From Desulfobacterales bacterium (GTDB taxonomy: Bacteria > Desulfobacterota > Desulfobacteria > Desulfobacterales > C00003060): a stretch of DNA of 5,363 bases. Of this stretch, positions 1 to 5,363 are shown in pieces. Under the pieces are notes generated by a model. That model made no database searches. It was given only the letters and a program-made list of their open reading frames with translations, and was not told where the DNA came from. Numbering within the stretch: the stretch's first letter is position 1; every line of letters starts with the position of its first letter. The DNA lies in contig CP070769.1 in assembly GCA_020347085.1 (NCBI GenBank), positions 375,746 to 381,108 on the forward strand, given 5' to 3'. The translations under genes and the position numbers were made by a program.

Positions 1-29
1 ATGTGGCAATGTAAGTCGATCATGATAAA

Positions 30-117
30 AATTGAGAAATTGAGGCATTTAGGGATTTAGGAATTAACAAATTCATAACCTTAAGAATTAAGGGATTAAG
101 GAATTGGGGAATTGGGG
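30..117 (+). repeat. Degenerate octanucleotide tandem tract, consensus RATTNAGG
   Basis: Read in steps of eight from base 30, the tract gives 11 consecutive units. Most fit RATTNRGG: AATTGAGG at 38-45, GATTTAGG at 54-61, AATTAAGG at 86-93, GATTAAGG at 94-101, and AATTGGGG twice at 102-117. Three units in the middle (62-85) are more eroded but keep the register. The tract lies downstream of the kinase gene and is AT-rich. Its function is unknown. Confidence 0.8.
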
Positions 118-137
118 ATTAGCAATCGCTGCCCCAA
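112..137. repeat. Short inverted repeat downstream of the kinase gene
   Basis: TTGGGG (112-117) pairs with CCCCAA (132-137) around a 14-base loop, about 125 bases after the kinase stop in the direction of transcription. It could form a weak hairpin in the 3' untranslated RNA. No U-run follows on the minus strand, so it is not a convincing intrinsic terminator. Confidence 0.35.
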
Positions 138-160
138 GTTCAGTCTGAGTACCCCATGAG

Positions 161-245
161 TTTGAGGTTTGAGGAGCGCTTCGCTTGATATCAAAGGCAA
201 TCCAACTGTATTTTTTGCCTCCAGCCTCTAACCTCTAACCTCATT
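161..245. repeat. Heptanucleotide repeats in facing orientation, forming an imperfect inverted repeat
   Basis: TTTGAGG occurs twice in exact tandem at 161-174. At 218-245 four heptads follow each other: CCTCCAG, CCTCTAA twice, then CCTCATT. The two clusters are near reverse complements: bases 161-174 pair with 225-238 at 12 of 14 positions, with two T-T mismatches one heptad apart. The loop is 50 bases and holds a small AGCG/CGCT hairpin at 175-185. The structure begins about 17 bases after the kinase stop codon. Confidence 0.7.
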
Positions 246-261
246 CCATCACCGTGTTGAA

Positions 262-2523
262 TTATTCGCCATGTTGATGTTTTGATTTCTTCGTCCGATT
301 CTTTCTTTTCTTCCTGTCTCCATCTTCCCCATAATAGTAGTGATAGTATTGATAATAGTAGTAGTATTTGTCCCTGCCAATATCGACGCCGTTTAAAATC
401 GCGCCGAGGATACGGGCCCCAACGGCCTGAAACTGGCCTATCCCGTTTTTCACCATTTCTTTGGCTGTATCGCCTGCACGAATCACCAGCACCACGCCGT
501 CCACGGACTTTGACAGGACCGCGGGATCTGTGACAGCCGTGGAGGGAGGGGAATCGATGAGTATGTGGGCATACTCCTTACGGAGTCTGTTGAGTAAATC
601 GGACATACGCTTTGATCCGAGCATCTCGGAGGGGTTTGGTGGGATAGGGCCGCACGGGATGATATCGAGGTTAGGTATTGGGGTGTGCCTAAAGGCCCCA
701 TCCGCTGCCTCCCCCCCGACTAAAAGATTTGAAATGCCACGATCCTTTGCCAAGCCGAATGCTTTGTGAATCTTGGGCCTTCGCATGTCGCAATCAAGGA
801 GCATCACTTTGCTCCCAGCCTGTGCCATGGTAACCCCAAGATTGAGCGCAGTAATGGTTTTCCCTTCTCTGGGGCCTGCACTGGTGATCAGGATCACCTG
901 CGGCGCTGATTCAGCAGATGAGAAAAGGATGTTGGTCCGAATGCCGCGGTATGATTCGCTGGCAGTGGACTTGGAATCATGAAGTGTCACGAGGTCCTGG
1001 TTCACAGCCTGTCTGGGATTGCCTTTGCTGGCTGTTTCAAACAGCGGAACTGGACCCAGGTACGGAATCCTGAGGTGTCGTTTGACGTCCTCAGGAATCT
1101 TGATGGTATTATCCAGATACTCGAAAAAGAAGGCCAGCCCTGTTCCAGTCAAAAGGCCAACAATGATGGCCAGGAGGATGTTACGCTGCCTTCTTGGTTT
1201 GACCGGATCCTTTGGCACCTCTGCCCTATCAATGACCCGGATGTTTCCTGTCTTCATATCTTCGGTCAGAGCAGTCTCCTTGAAACGCTTGATCAACAAG
1301 TCATACATGTGCCTGGCACTCTCTGCCTCGCGCTGGAGCACACTGTACTGGATGGCCTTTTGATTCAAATCGAGCGATTCTTTCTTCTGCTGTGCCAGGG
1401 CCGCTTTCAAGGATTCCTCCCTGGCCAGGGCCACCCTGTATTCGTTTCTAAGCGAGCTGATGACACGATTTACCTCCTGCGTCTTTCGCTCCTGCAATGT
1501 CTTAATCTCAGACTCGATGGCCAGCATACGTGGATGTTTTTGCCCGTATTTCTTTGAAAGCTCAGACATCCGCTTGTATAACTCAACCTCCATCGACTTG
1601 ATGTTCTGGATGAGCTCATTATCAAGCACCTCCGGGATGGAGCCGAGCATATCCGGAGATCCAGCCAGGGCAGCGGCTTGTTTGTAACGGGTCTCTGCCT
1701 CCACCCGTTTTGACTCCGCTTCCACCACTTGGGTGTTCATCTCAGCAAGTTTCTGGGCGGTGATCTTTTCCACATCACTCGTAAAGTCGGTGATAATGCC
1801 GTGTTCTTCTTTGTATCGAAGGAGCGCCTGCTGGGCTTCTTCCACTTTTTTGCGCTCCTCTTCGATCCGGCTGTGAAGCCACTTTACTGCGTTCTGAACC
1901 GCTGCAAGCTTGGTCTCCAGGTTTTGATCGATATAGGCAGCGGCAATGGTATTCACCACCTTGGCAGCAAGCACAGGGTCTTCGGCCTCAAAGTTGACAT
2001 CCACCAATCGGCTGTTGCGGATAGGGTTCACTTTGATTCTGCGGATAAGACCAGACACTCGCTCATTTTCCTCTGAACCTTCACCGGTAATCTGACCCGC
2101 TCCCTCACCATCTGTTGTTTTAAGGAGTGACCGTATCGAAGCGATCCAGCCCTGAATAGTCTGTTTGAAGTCTGATATGACGCCATCCTCAGGTTTGGGA
2201 AACAACTTTTCTCTATCTGCTGGCGAAAAGCGTCTCAGGACATCCCGCGCCACCGCACGACTCTCGATGATCTTGTACTGAGTCTGGTAATAGTCGGTGC
2301 CAGAAGCGTCAACTGCCATGACCTCCTGGATGGAGACGACTTTTGGATTTTCCTTCTCAATGACCAGACGGGTACTAGCCTCATAGATCGGTGTGGCCGT
2401 AAAGGAATGGATGGTGACCATGATCACGATGACAGCAAAAACCGTGATGACCGTCCACCGGTGTTTCAAAATGACTCGAAGGTAGTCACGGAGGTGGATT
2501 TCTTCTTCGAGTGGTTCTTCCAT
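262..2523 (-). CDS. Wzc/GumC-type polysaccharide co-polymerase fused to a cytoplasmic tyrosine autokinase (BY-kinase)
   Basis: This 753-residue inner-membrane protein should control chain length and export of an exopolysaccharide by cycles of tyrosine autophosphorylation. A Wzz-type N-terminus (about residues 8-100) includes a first membrane helix near 22-39. A long charged periplasmic coiled coil follows (about 205-420), then the proline motif VPKDPVKP (436-443) and a second membrane helix near 449-467. The cytoplasmic kinase has the oligomerisation motif E523-x2-R526-x2-R529, Walker A GPREGKT (550-556), Walker A' LLDCDMRRP (575-583, D577 and D579) and Walker B ILIDSPP (654-660, D657). The tail has ten tyrosines in residues 720-731, the expected autophosphorylation cluster, followed by a 22-residue basic end. 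The start is supported by AAGGAG at 2529-2534, five bases upstream. Fusion of regulator and kinase in one chain is the usual proteobacterial form. The gene lies 63 bp after the OPX gene, probably in one operon. All kinase motifs are intact. The polymer it serves is unknown. Confidence 0.96.
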   Translation of the reverse strand: MEEPLEEEIHLRDYLRVILKHRWTVITVFAVIVIMVTIHSFTATPIYEASTRLVIEKENPKVVSIQEVMAVDASGTDYYQTQYKIIESRAVARDVLRRFSPADREKLFPKPEDGVISDFKQTIQGWIASIRSLLKTTDGEGAGQITGEGSEENERVSGLIRRIKVNPIRNSRLVDVNFEAEDPVLAAKVVNTIAAAYIDQNLETKLAAVQNAVKWLHSRIEEERKKVEEAQQALLRYKEEHGIITDFTSDVEKITAQKLAEMNTQVVEAESKRVEAETRYKQAAALAGSPDMLGSIPEVLDNELIQNIKSMEVELYKRMSELSKKYGQKHPRMLAIESEIKTLQERKTQEVNRVISSLRNEYRVALAREESLKAALAQQKKESLDLNQKAIQYSVLQREAESARHMYDLLIKRFKETALTEDMKTGNIRVIDRAEVPKDPVKPRRQRNILLAIIVGLLTGTGLAFFFEYLDNTIKIPEDVKRHLRIPYLGPVPLFETASKGNPRQAVNQDLVTLHDSKSTASESYRGIRTNILFSSAESAPQVILITSAGPREGKTITALNLGVTMAQAGSKVMLLDCDMRRPKIHKAFGLAKDRGISNLLVGGEAADGAFRHTPIPNLDIIPCGPIPPNPSEMLGSKRMSDLLNRLRKEYAHILIDSPPSTAVTDPAVLSKSVDGVVLVIRAGDTAKEMVKNGIGQFQAVGARILGAILNGVDIGRDKYYYYYQYYHYYYGEDGDRKKRKNRTKKSKHQHGE

Positions 2524-2552
2524 TTTTACTCCTTCTTTTTCACTACATGGAC

Positions 2553-2576
2553 AATTCAGGGATTCAGGAATTTAGG
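2553..2576 (+). repeat. Second copy of the octanucleotide repeat, between the OPX and kinase genes
   Basis: Three units of eight lie in register: AATTCAGG, GATTCAGG and AATTTAGG. They match the family at 30-117 in sequence and orientation. The 15-mer AGGGATTNAGGAATT is shared by 51-65, 91-105 and 2558-2572, differing only at the N. The repeat occupies much of the 63-bp spacer and would be transcribed ahead of the kinase ribosome binding site. Confidence 0.8.
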
Positions 2577-2586
2577 GCATGACCTT

Positions 2587-3645
2587 TTAAAAGAAACTCT
2601 CCGGCACCACGATGACGTCGTTGGGTTGGATGACGACATCTTGTATCTTTTTTCCCGCCTCGGTGATGGCATCGACTTTGACCTGGATGATCTTTTCAAT
2701 CCCGTCTTCCACGCGAATGATGCGGGTCTTGTTGCGCGATGCGATGCGCGTGAAGCCGCCTGCCATGCCTATGGCTTCCACCAGGGTGATCTCCCTGTCC
2801 GGGATTGCAAAGGAACCTGGTCTATTGACCTGCCCTATGATGTAGAAGTATGCTGCTGTAGGAACATAAAGCACATCTTTATCACCTAAAAAGATATTGG
2901 AAATCTGGTTTCCTCTTTTGAGCAGGTCCTCGAGATCAATATTGACAACCACCTTGTGTTCACGCTGGGTGCCTGAATCCTCCGTTCGAATAATCATGGC
3001 TTTCTTGCTTGCCTTCTGCTCTGAGTCGATTCCCCCTGCCCTGGAAATGCCGTCTAACACCCGCTCCCTAGCCTTGAGGGAATAGCTCCCAGGATTTTTC
3101 ACGGCGCCGAGAATCAGGAACCGCTTGCTGTTGTATTCGGTCACCATAACGGAGACATGGGCATCTAAGAGATATTGTTGTTCAGCGAGTTTGAGAGATA
3201 TAAGCTCTTCGATTTCCGAAGTGGTGAGATTGGCCACCTCCAGGCGCCCGATCAGGGGAAAAGAGATGTAGCCATCTGCCGAGACGCGAACGGCGTTTCT
3301 GGAAAGGTCTGGTTCTTCGTAAACAGTAATGTTCAGGACGTCATACCCACCCACCTTATAGTCAGCGGTGTCTGTTCCCCTAGCTTCAGGATGCTCCATA
3401 AAGTATTCAGATACAGAGAAGTGGGGAGTCTTCTGGATCATATTGCTCACTGTAGGATCAATGCCTTGGCTGTCTCTGGCTTTCTTGATCTGCTCAAGCC
3501 TAGCCAGGTCCACCTCCCTCAAGCTATTGAGGGCGTTATCATTAACCTCGGTAACCTTTACGACCTCCCCTCCTACGCCACACGCGCACATACAAAAACA
3601 CAAAATAAGCGTGGTGCATAGATGAAATAGGTTGATCTGTTGCAT
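2587..3645 (-). CDS. Polysaccharide export (OPX, Wza-like) outer-membrane lipoprotein with two SLBB modules
   Basis: This 352-residue protein is expected to form the periplasmic/outer-membrane conduit for a secreted polysaccharide, stacking on the Wzc-like protein encoded next. A lipoprotein signal peptide ends in the lipobox M19-C20-A21-C22, so C22 would be lipidated. A helical, charged N-terminal stretch of about 70 residues follows. The polysaccharide export domain spans about 95-168 (YKVGGYDVLNITVYEEPDL). The first SLBB module starts near 176 (FLILGAVKNPGSYSL) and the second near 267 (FYIIGQVNRPGSFAI). The chain ends about 10 residues after the last SLBB-associated strand, so the C-terminal amphipathic helix of E. 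coli Wza is missing. An in-frame ATG at 3687 would give 366 residues. The start at 3645 is preferred because it puts the signal peptide at the N-terminus and has GAGG five bases upstream. The barrel gene lies 267 bp upstream and the kinase gene 63 bp downstream. Five cysteines crowd residues 10-22, which is odd. Confidence 0.95.
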   Translation of the reverse strand: MQQINLFHLCTTLILCFCMCACGVGGEVVKVTEVNDNALNSLREVDLARLEQIKKARDSQGIDPTVSNMIQKTPHFSVSEYFMEHPEARGTDTADYKVGGYDVLNITVYEEPDLSRNAVRVSADGYISFPLIGRLEVANLTTSEIEELISLKLAEQQYLLDAHVSVMVTEYNSKRFLILGAVKNPGSYSLKARERVLDGISRAGGIDSEQKASKKAMIIRTEDSGTQREHKVVVNIDLEDLLKRGNQISNIFLGDKDVLYVPTAAYFYIIGQVNRPGSFAIPDREITLVEAIGMAGGFTRIASRNKTRIIRVEDGIEKIIQVKVDAITEAGKKIQDVVIQPNDVIVVPESFF

Positions 3646-3650
3646 GGTAA

Positions 3651-3654
3651 CCTC
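3651..3654 (-). promoter_or_regulatory. Ribosome binding site that decides the OPX start
   Basis: The minus strand reads GAGG here, five bases before the ATG at 3645. With the lipoprotein signal that begins at this ATG, it argues for the shorter start over the upstream in-frame ATG codons at 3669 and 3687. Confidence 0.6.
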
Positions 3655-3663
3655 GGTGTTTTG

Positions 3664-3878
3664 GCGCATAGCACCGGCTGGAGGCACAAGGCTAACGACA
3701 AACGTTGCTCATAGCACGTTGCTCAAAGCGAATTAAGCTTTGGGCACTGGGCACGAGGCTAAAGGCGAAAGGCAACCGCACTTCGCACGAGCTCAGGCCT
3801 GACAGCTGATAGCTCACAACTCATAGGGCACGCACGGTATAGCACCTGATGCATAGCGCAAAGAGCAAAACGAACAAG
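3664..3878. repeat. GC-rich degenerate heptanucleotide tract filling the barrel-OPX spacer
   Basis: On the plus strand the spacer breaks into runs of seven-base units that mostly begin with GC, consensus about GCNNANN. Clear runs without register slips are 3684-3704, 3707-3734 (GCTCATA, GCACGTT, GCTCAAA and so on), 3744-3771 (GCACTGG, GCACGAG, GCTAAAG, GCGAAAG) and 3791-3825 (including GCTGATA, GCTCACA, ACTCATA). About 20 units are recognisable, with small slips between runs. The 267-bp spacer otherwise shows no gene. An open frame that crosses it (minus strand, 4013-3759) only translates the repeats and the end of the barrel gene. Confidence 0.75.
3721..3745. repeat. Hairpin-forming inverted repeat inside the barrel-OPX spacer
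   Basis: GCTCAAAGC (3721-3729) faces GCTTTGGGC (3737-3745) across a seven-base loop. Eight of nine positions pair; the remaining one is a G-T wobble in plus-strand RNA and an A-C mismatch in minus-strand RNA. It lies 76-100 bases upstream of the OPX start, where two heptad runs meet. No U-run follows on either strand, so a role as a transcript-processing or stability element is only a possibility. Confidence 0.45.
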
Positions 3879-3912
3879 GCGCAGCGTGAGAGTTTCTTGC
3901 TTGAGTCCCGGG

Positions 3913-5247
3913 TTAGTAAACGACATCCACTGACACCATAAAACGGTTATCGGTGAAGTCATATGCCTCTTGGTCTGAATCTTTTTCCCAATACTGGTAG
4001 CCAACTTGGGCACTCAGCCAATCTTGAACCTGGTAGTCAAGGTCTATTTTGACCTTGTAATTATCGTCTTCTCTTTTTTGAGATCTGAACACGTTATAAT
4101 CTTGGTTGCTGTAAATGCCACCGACGTGGAGGATCAACTTCTCTATGAGAACTTGTTGAACGTTTAGGCTAATTCCGGTGTCCTCATAGTATTCATTGCT
4201 AACAGCGCCGGCCTCTCTGAGTGCTCTCGCCAGCCCCAGACCAAGCGTTGTGGTCGGAGCAGCCTCATAAGATATCAAGGTGCGAGCAATCCAGGTGTTC
4301 TCGTCATCGTACGGGTTGCCGTTCACATCGGTTGAATTGTCATAACTCTTCCACTGGTAACCCAAGTTCAGCTCTCCGTCCAACTTGGCATCCGCATCCC
4401 AGATGAGCCCGACGTTTACACGGTGCCAGTCAAAATCGGAATCGTTGGAGTCGGTAACGAGTTGGCGATGGGTGTAATAATCTCGCTCACCATAATGATA
4501 TCGAAAAAATCCCCACGTTTTTGGGTGCAGCCTGATCTGGGTGCCAGCGCCAAATTCGTGGTATTTGTAGTCTTGAGAAAAGTCTACGGCCTCATCATAG
4601 TCTTGTTTATAGAAGTTGTAGTAAGCAAAGACCTTTAACTGGTCGCTAAACTCAAAACCGATTGTCGTATTCAGGCGGTCATACCAGCGCTCAACCTGCG
4701 GTTGGCCAAGCTGAAATTCGTTCTCTGAACTGTAAGGGTCTTCGGTATTAACAAAGAGATTGTCTAGCGCCAAGATCAAGCCGCCCGGTGAACCATAATC
4801 GAGACGAAAAATGCCTTCGTGCCTGGTCCAGTCATTTTCGTCATTATCGTTATAATAAGCAAAGTCGCCCCTGTAACCGAAATTCAGGCTCCCCCTCTCA
4901 GCAAGGCTGTAATCGAAAAGGAGTAAAGGCATGAGATGCGTGATCCAATCCGACTCCTCGTCCTCTTGAGGGGTGTTGTCTCCGTTACCCAGGTATATGT
5001 TGTCATCATGAACACCCTGAATGGCAAAACCAGGGATGATCTTCAGATCGCCGCTGTGGATTCTGCCGCCCCGGGTCAAGGCATGGTTAGTCAGGTAAAT
5101 GTTCTGATCGTGGACACCATGCAGGGCAATACCAGGGATGGCCTTCAAATAACCGGTGGTGATGCTGCCTTCTTGGGCCATTCCATAAGCAGACGAGAGC
5201 ATCAAAAAACTTGCTGTCAACCAGTAAATGAAGATTCCTCTTTTCAT
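3913..5247 (-). CDS. Outer-membrane beta-barrel protein of an exopolysaccharide locus
   Basis: This 444-residue protein is predicted to sit in the outer membrane as a beta-barrel. It has a signal peptide (MKRGIFIYWL, then a hydrophobic core) with a likely cut after YGMA, leaving Q25 as the first residue. From about residue 104 to the end there are some 16-18 alternating amphipathic segments of 10-16 residues, rich in Tyr, Trp and Phe with polar turns (for example LNFGYRGDFAYY, LKVFAYYNFYKQDY, TWGFFRYHYGERDY, LSAQVGYQYW). The chain ends in VSVDVVY, an aromatic-terminated strand like a beta-signal for outer-membrane insertion. The style matches barrels found beside exopolysaccharide and exosortase genes; the exact family was not searched. 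The mature N-terminus begins with a 34-residue tandem duplication. A Shine-Dalgarno AGGAG lies at 5255-5259, seven bases upstream. It is first of the three genes in transcription order. A role as the pore for the OPX protein is inference; it could instead be a structural or accessory barrel. Confidence 0.9.
   Translation of the reverse strand: MKRGIFIYWLTASFLMLSSAYGMAQEGSITTGYLKAIPGIALHGVHDQNIYLTNHALTRGGRIHSGDLKIIPGFAIQGVHDDNIYLGNGDNTPQEDEESDWITHLMPLLLFDYSLAERGSLNFGYRGDFAYYNDNDENDWTRHEGIFRLDYGSPGGLILALDNLFVNTEDPYSSENEFQLGQPQVERWYDRLNTTIGFEFSDQLKVFAYYNFYKQDYDEAVDFSQDYKYHEFGAGTQIRLHPKTWGFFRYHYGERDYYTHRQLVTDSNDSDFDWHRVNVGLIWDADAKLDGELNLGYQWKSYDNSTDVNGNPYDDENTWIARTLISYEAAPTTTLGLGLARALREAGAVSNEYYEDTGISLNVQQVLIEKLILHVGGIYSNQDYNVFRSQKREDDNYKVKIDLDYQVQDWLSAQVGYQYWEKDSDQEAYDFTDNRFMVSVDVVY
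4984..5169 (-). repeat. 34-residue tandem duplication at the mature N-terminus of the barrel protein
   Basis: Residues 27-54 and 61-88 of the barrel protein align without gaps at an offset of 34, with 18 of 28 identical. The shared core is K-x-I-P-G-x-A-x-x-G-V-H-D-x-N-I-Y-L. At DNA level, 4990-5046 and 5092-5148 match at 45 of 57 positions. Each copy has the look of a barrel-family opening segment: a Pro-Gly strand, then an Asp-Asn turn. The second copy (HDDN) runs on into a Ser-Asp-Trp-Ile-Thr segment and the barrel proper. The first copy lacks that continuation. Confidence 0.9.
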
Positions 5248-5298
5248 AGCTCAGCTCCTATATTCGATTAATCAGTAGTGGGTTTCATGGCAAAATCG

Positions 5299-5363
5299 TT
5301 ATGTTGACCAGCTATTGAAGTTATCGGCCTCAGCGCCGTCCGTGATGTTGAAAAAACTGAACC
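5299..5363 (-). CDS. Possible C-terminal end of an upstream gene, cut by the window edge
   Basis: The minus strand from 5361 reads 20 sense codons (ending DNFNSWST) and then TAA at 5301-5299. The third codon positions favour G or C (13 of 20), as expected for coding sequence, while one alternative frame shows no such bias and the other stops within ten codons. The stop lies 51 bp before the barrel ATG, a spacing typical of an operon neighbour. The piece is too short to identify a product, and chance openness over 60 bases is quite possible. Confidence 0.3.
   Translation of the reverse strand, partial: FSFFNITDGAEADNFNSWST

Noticed and set aside
190..221. Intrinsic terminator formed by AGGCAA / TTGCCT with the run of six T
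   Set aside because: The stem is only six pairs with a 14-base loop. The T-run lies inside the loop and stem on the plus strand, and is an A-run on the transcribed minus strand, so it does not have terminator layout.
30..245. CRISPR array or dispersed transposon end
   Set aside because: Repeat units are 7-8 bases and directly adjacent, with no unique spacers of uniform length. No transposase fragment or target duplication is visible.
979..1557. 192-codon open frame on the plus strand
   Set aside because: It lies wholly inside the kinase gene, opposite the coiled-coil region. The minus-strand product has intact family motifs throughout, while this frame shows none and has a cysteine-rich, unpatterned composition.
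2407..2889. 160-codon plus-strand frame across the kinase start and OPX end
   Set aside because: It is antisense to two real genes and to their spacer. The Asp- and Phe-rich product shows no recognisable motif.
3646..3687. Longer OPX protein starting at 3687 or 3669
   Set aside because: This would add 8-14 residues ahead of the hydrophobic signal, displacing the lipoprotein signal from the N-terminus. The start at 3645 has a suitable GAGG.
3759..4013. 84-codon open frame on the minus strand crossing the barrel stop and the spacer
   Set aside because: Its first part overlaps the well-supported barrel C-terminus in another frame and its second part merely translates the heptad repeats.
5248..5298. 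Promoter directly upstream of the barrel gene
   Set aside because: A TTGCCA box exists on the minus strand near 5290, but no good -10 element lies at 16-18 bases from it, so the match is no better than chance in AT-rich DNA.

Overview
The window carries a three-gene cassette, all read from the minus strand, for export of a surface or extracellular polysaccharide across a Gram-negative envelope. In transcription order, right to left, it holds a 444-residue outer-membrane beta-barrel protein (5247 to 3913), a lipoprotein of the polysaccharide export (OPX, Wza-like) family with two SLBB modules (3645 to 2587), and a fused chain-length regulator/tyrosine autokinase of the Wzc/GumC type (2523 to 262). 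The last 65 bases may hold the C-terminal codons of a fourth gene on the same strand, truncated by the window edge.

The expected division of labour is as follows. The kinase/co-polymerase spans the inner membrane and reaches into the periplasm through a long coiled coil. The OPX lipoprotein forms the periplasmic conduit at the outer membrane. The beta-barrel is a candidate for the actual pore through the outer membrane, because the OPX protein stops right after its second SLBB module and lacks the C-terminal amphipathic helix with which E. coli Wza crosses the membrane. The polymer itself cannot be identified, since no glycosyltransferases, flippase or polymerase lie in the window.

The organism is a diderm bacterium with moderate G+C content. 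The gene set and the style of the intergenic DNA suggest a deltaproteobacterial (Desulfobacterota-like) genome, but that is an impression and not a demonstrated assignment.

The most unusual feature is the non-coding DNA. Three spacers hold degenerate short-period repeats that do not extend into the genes. An octanucleotide family, consensus RATTNAGG, fills 30-117 downstream of the kinase and recurs in the same orientation at 2553-2576 between the OPX and kinase genes. A heptanucleotide family based on CCTCTAA / TTTGAGG lies at 161-174 and 218-245 as facing inverted copies. A GC-rich heptanucleotide family, each unit starting with GC, fills most of the 267-bp spacer between the barrel and OPX genes (3664-3878). 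A separate duplication is found in the barrel gene, whose mature N-terminus is a 34-residue tandem repeat. No RNA genes, insertion sequences or CRISPR arrays were seen.
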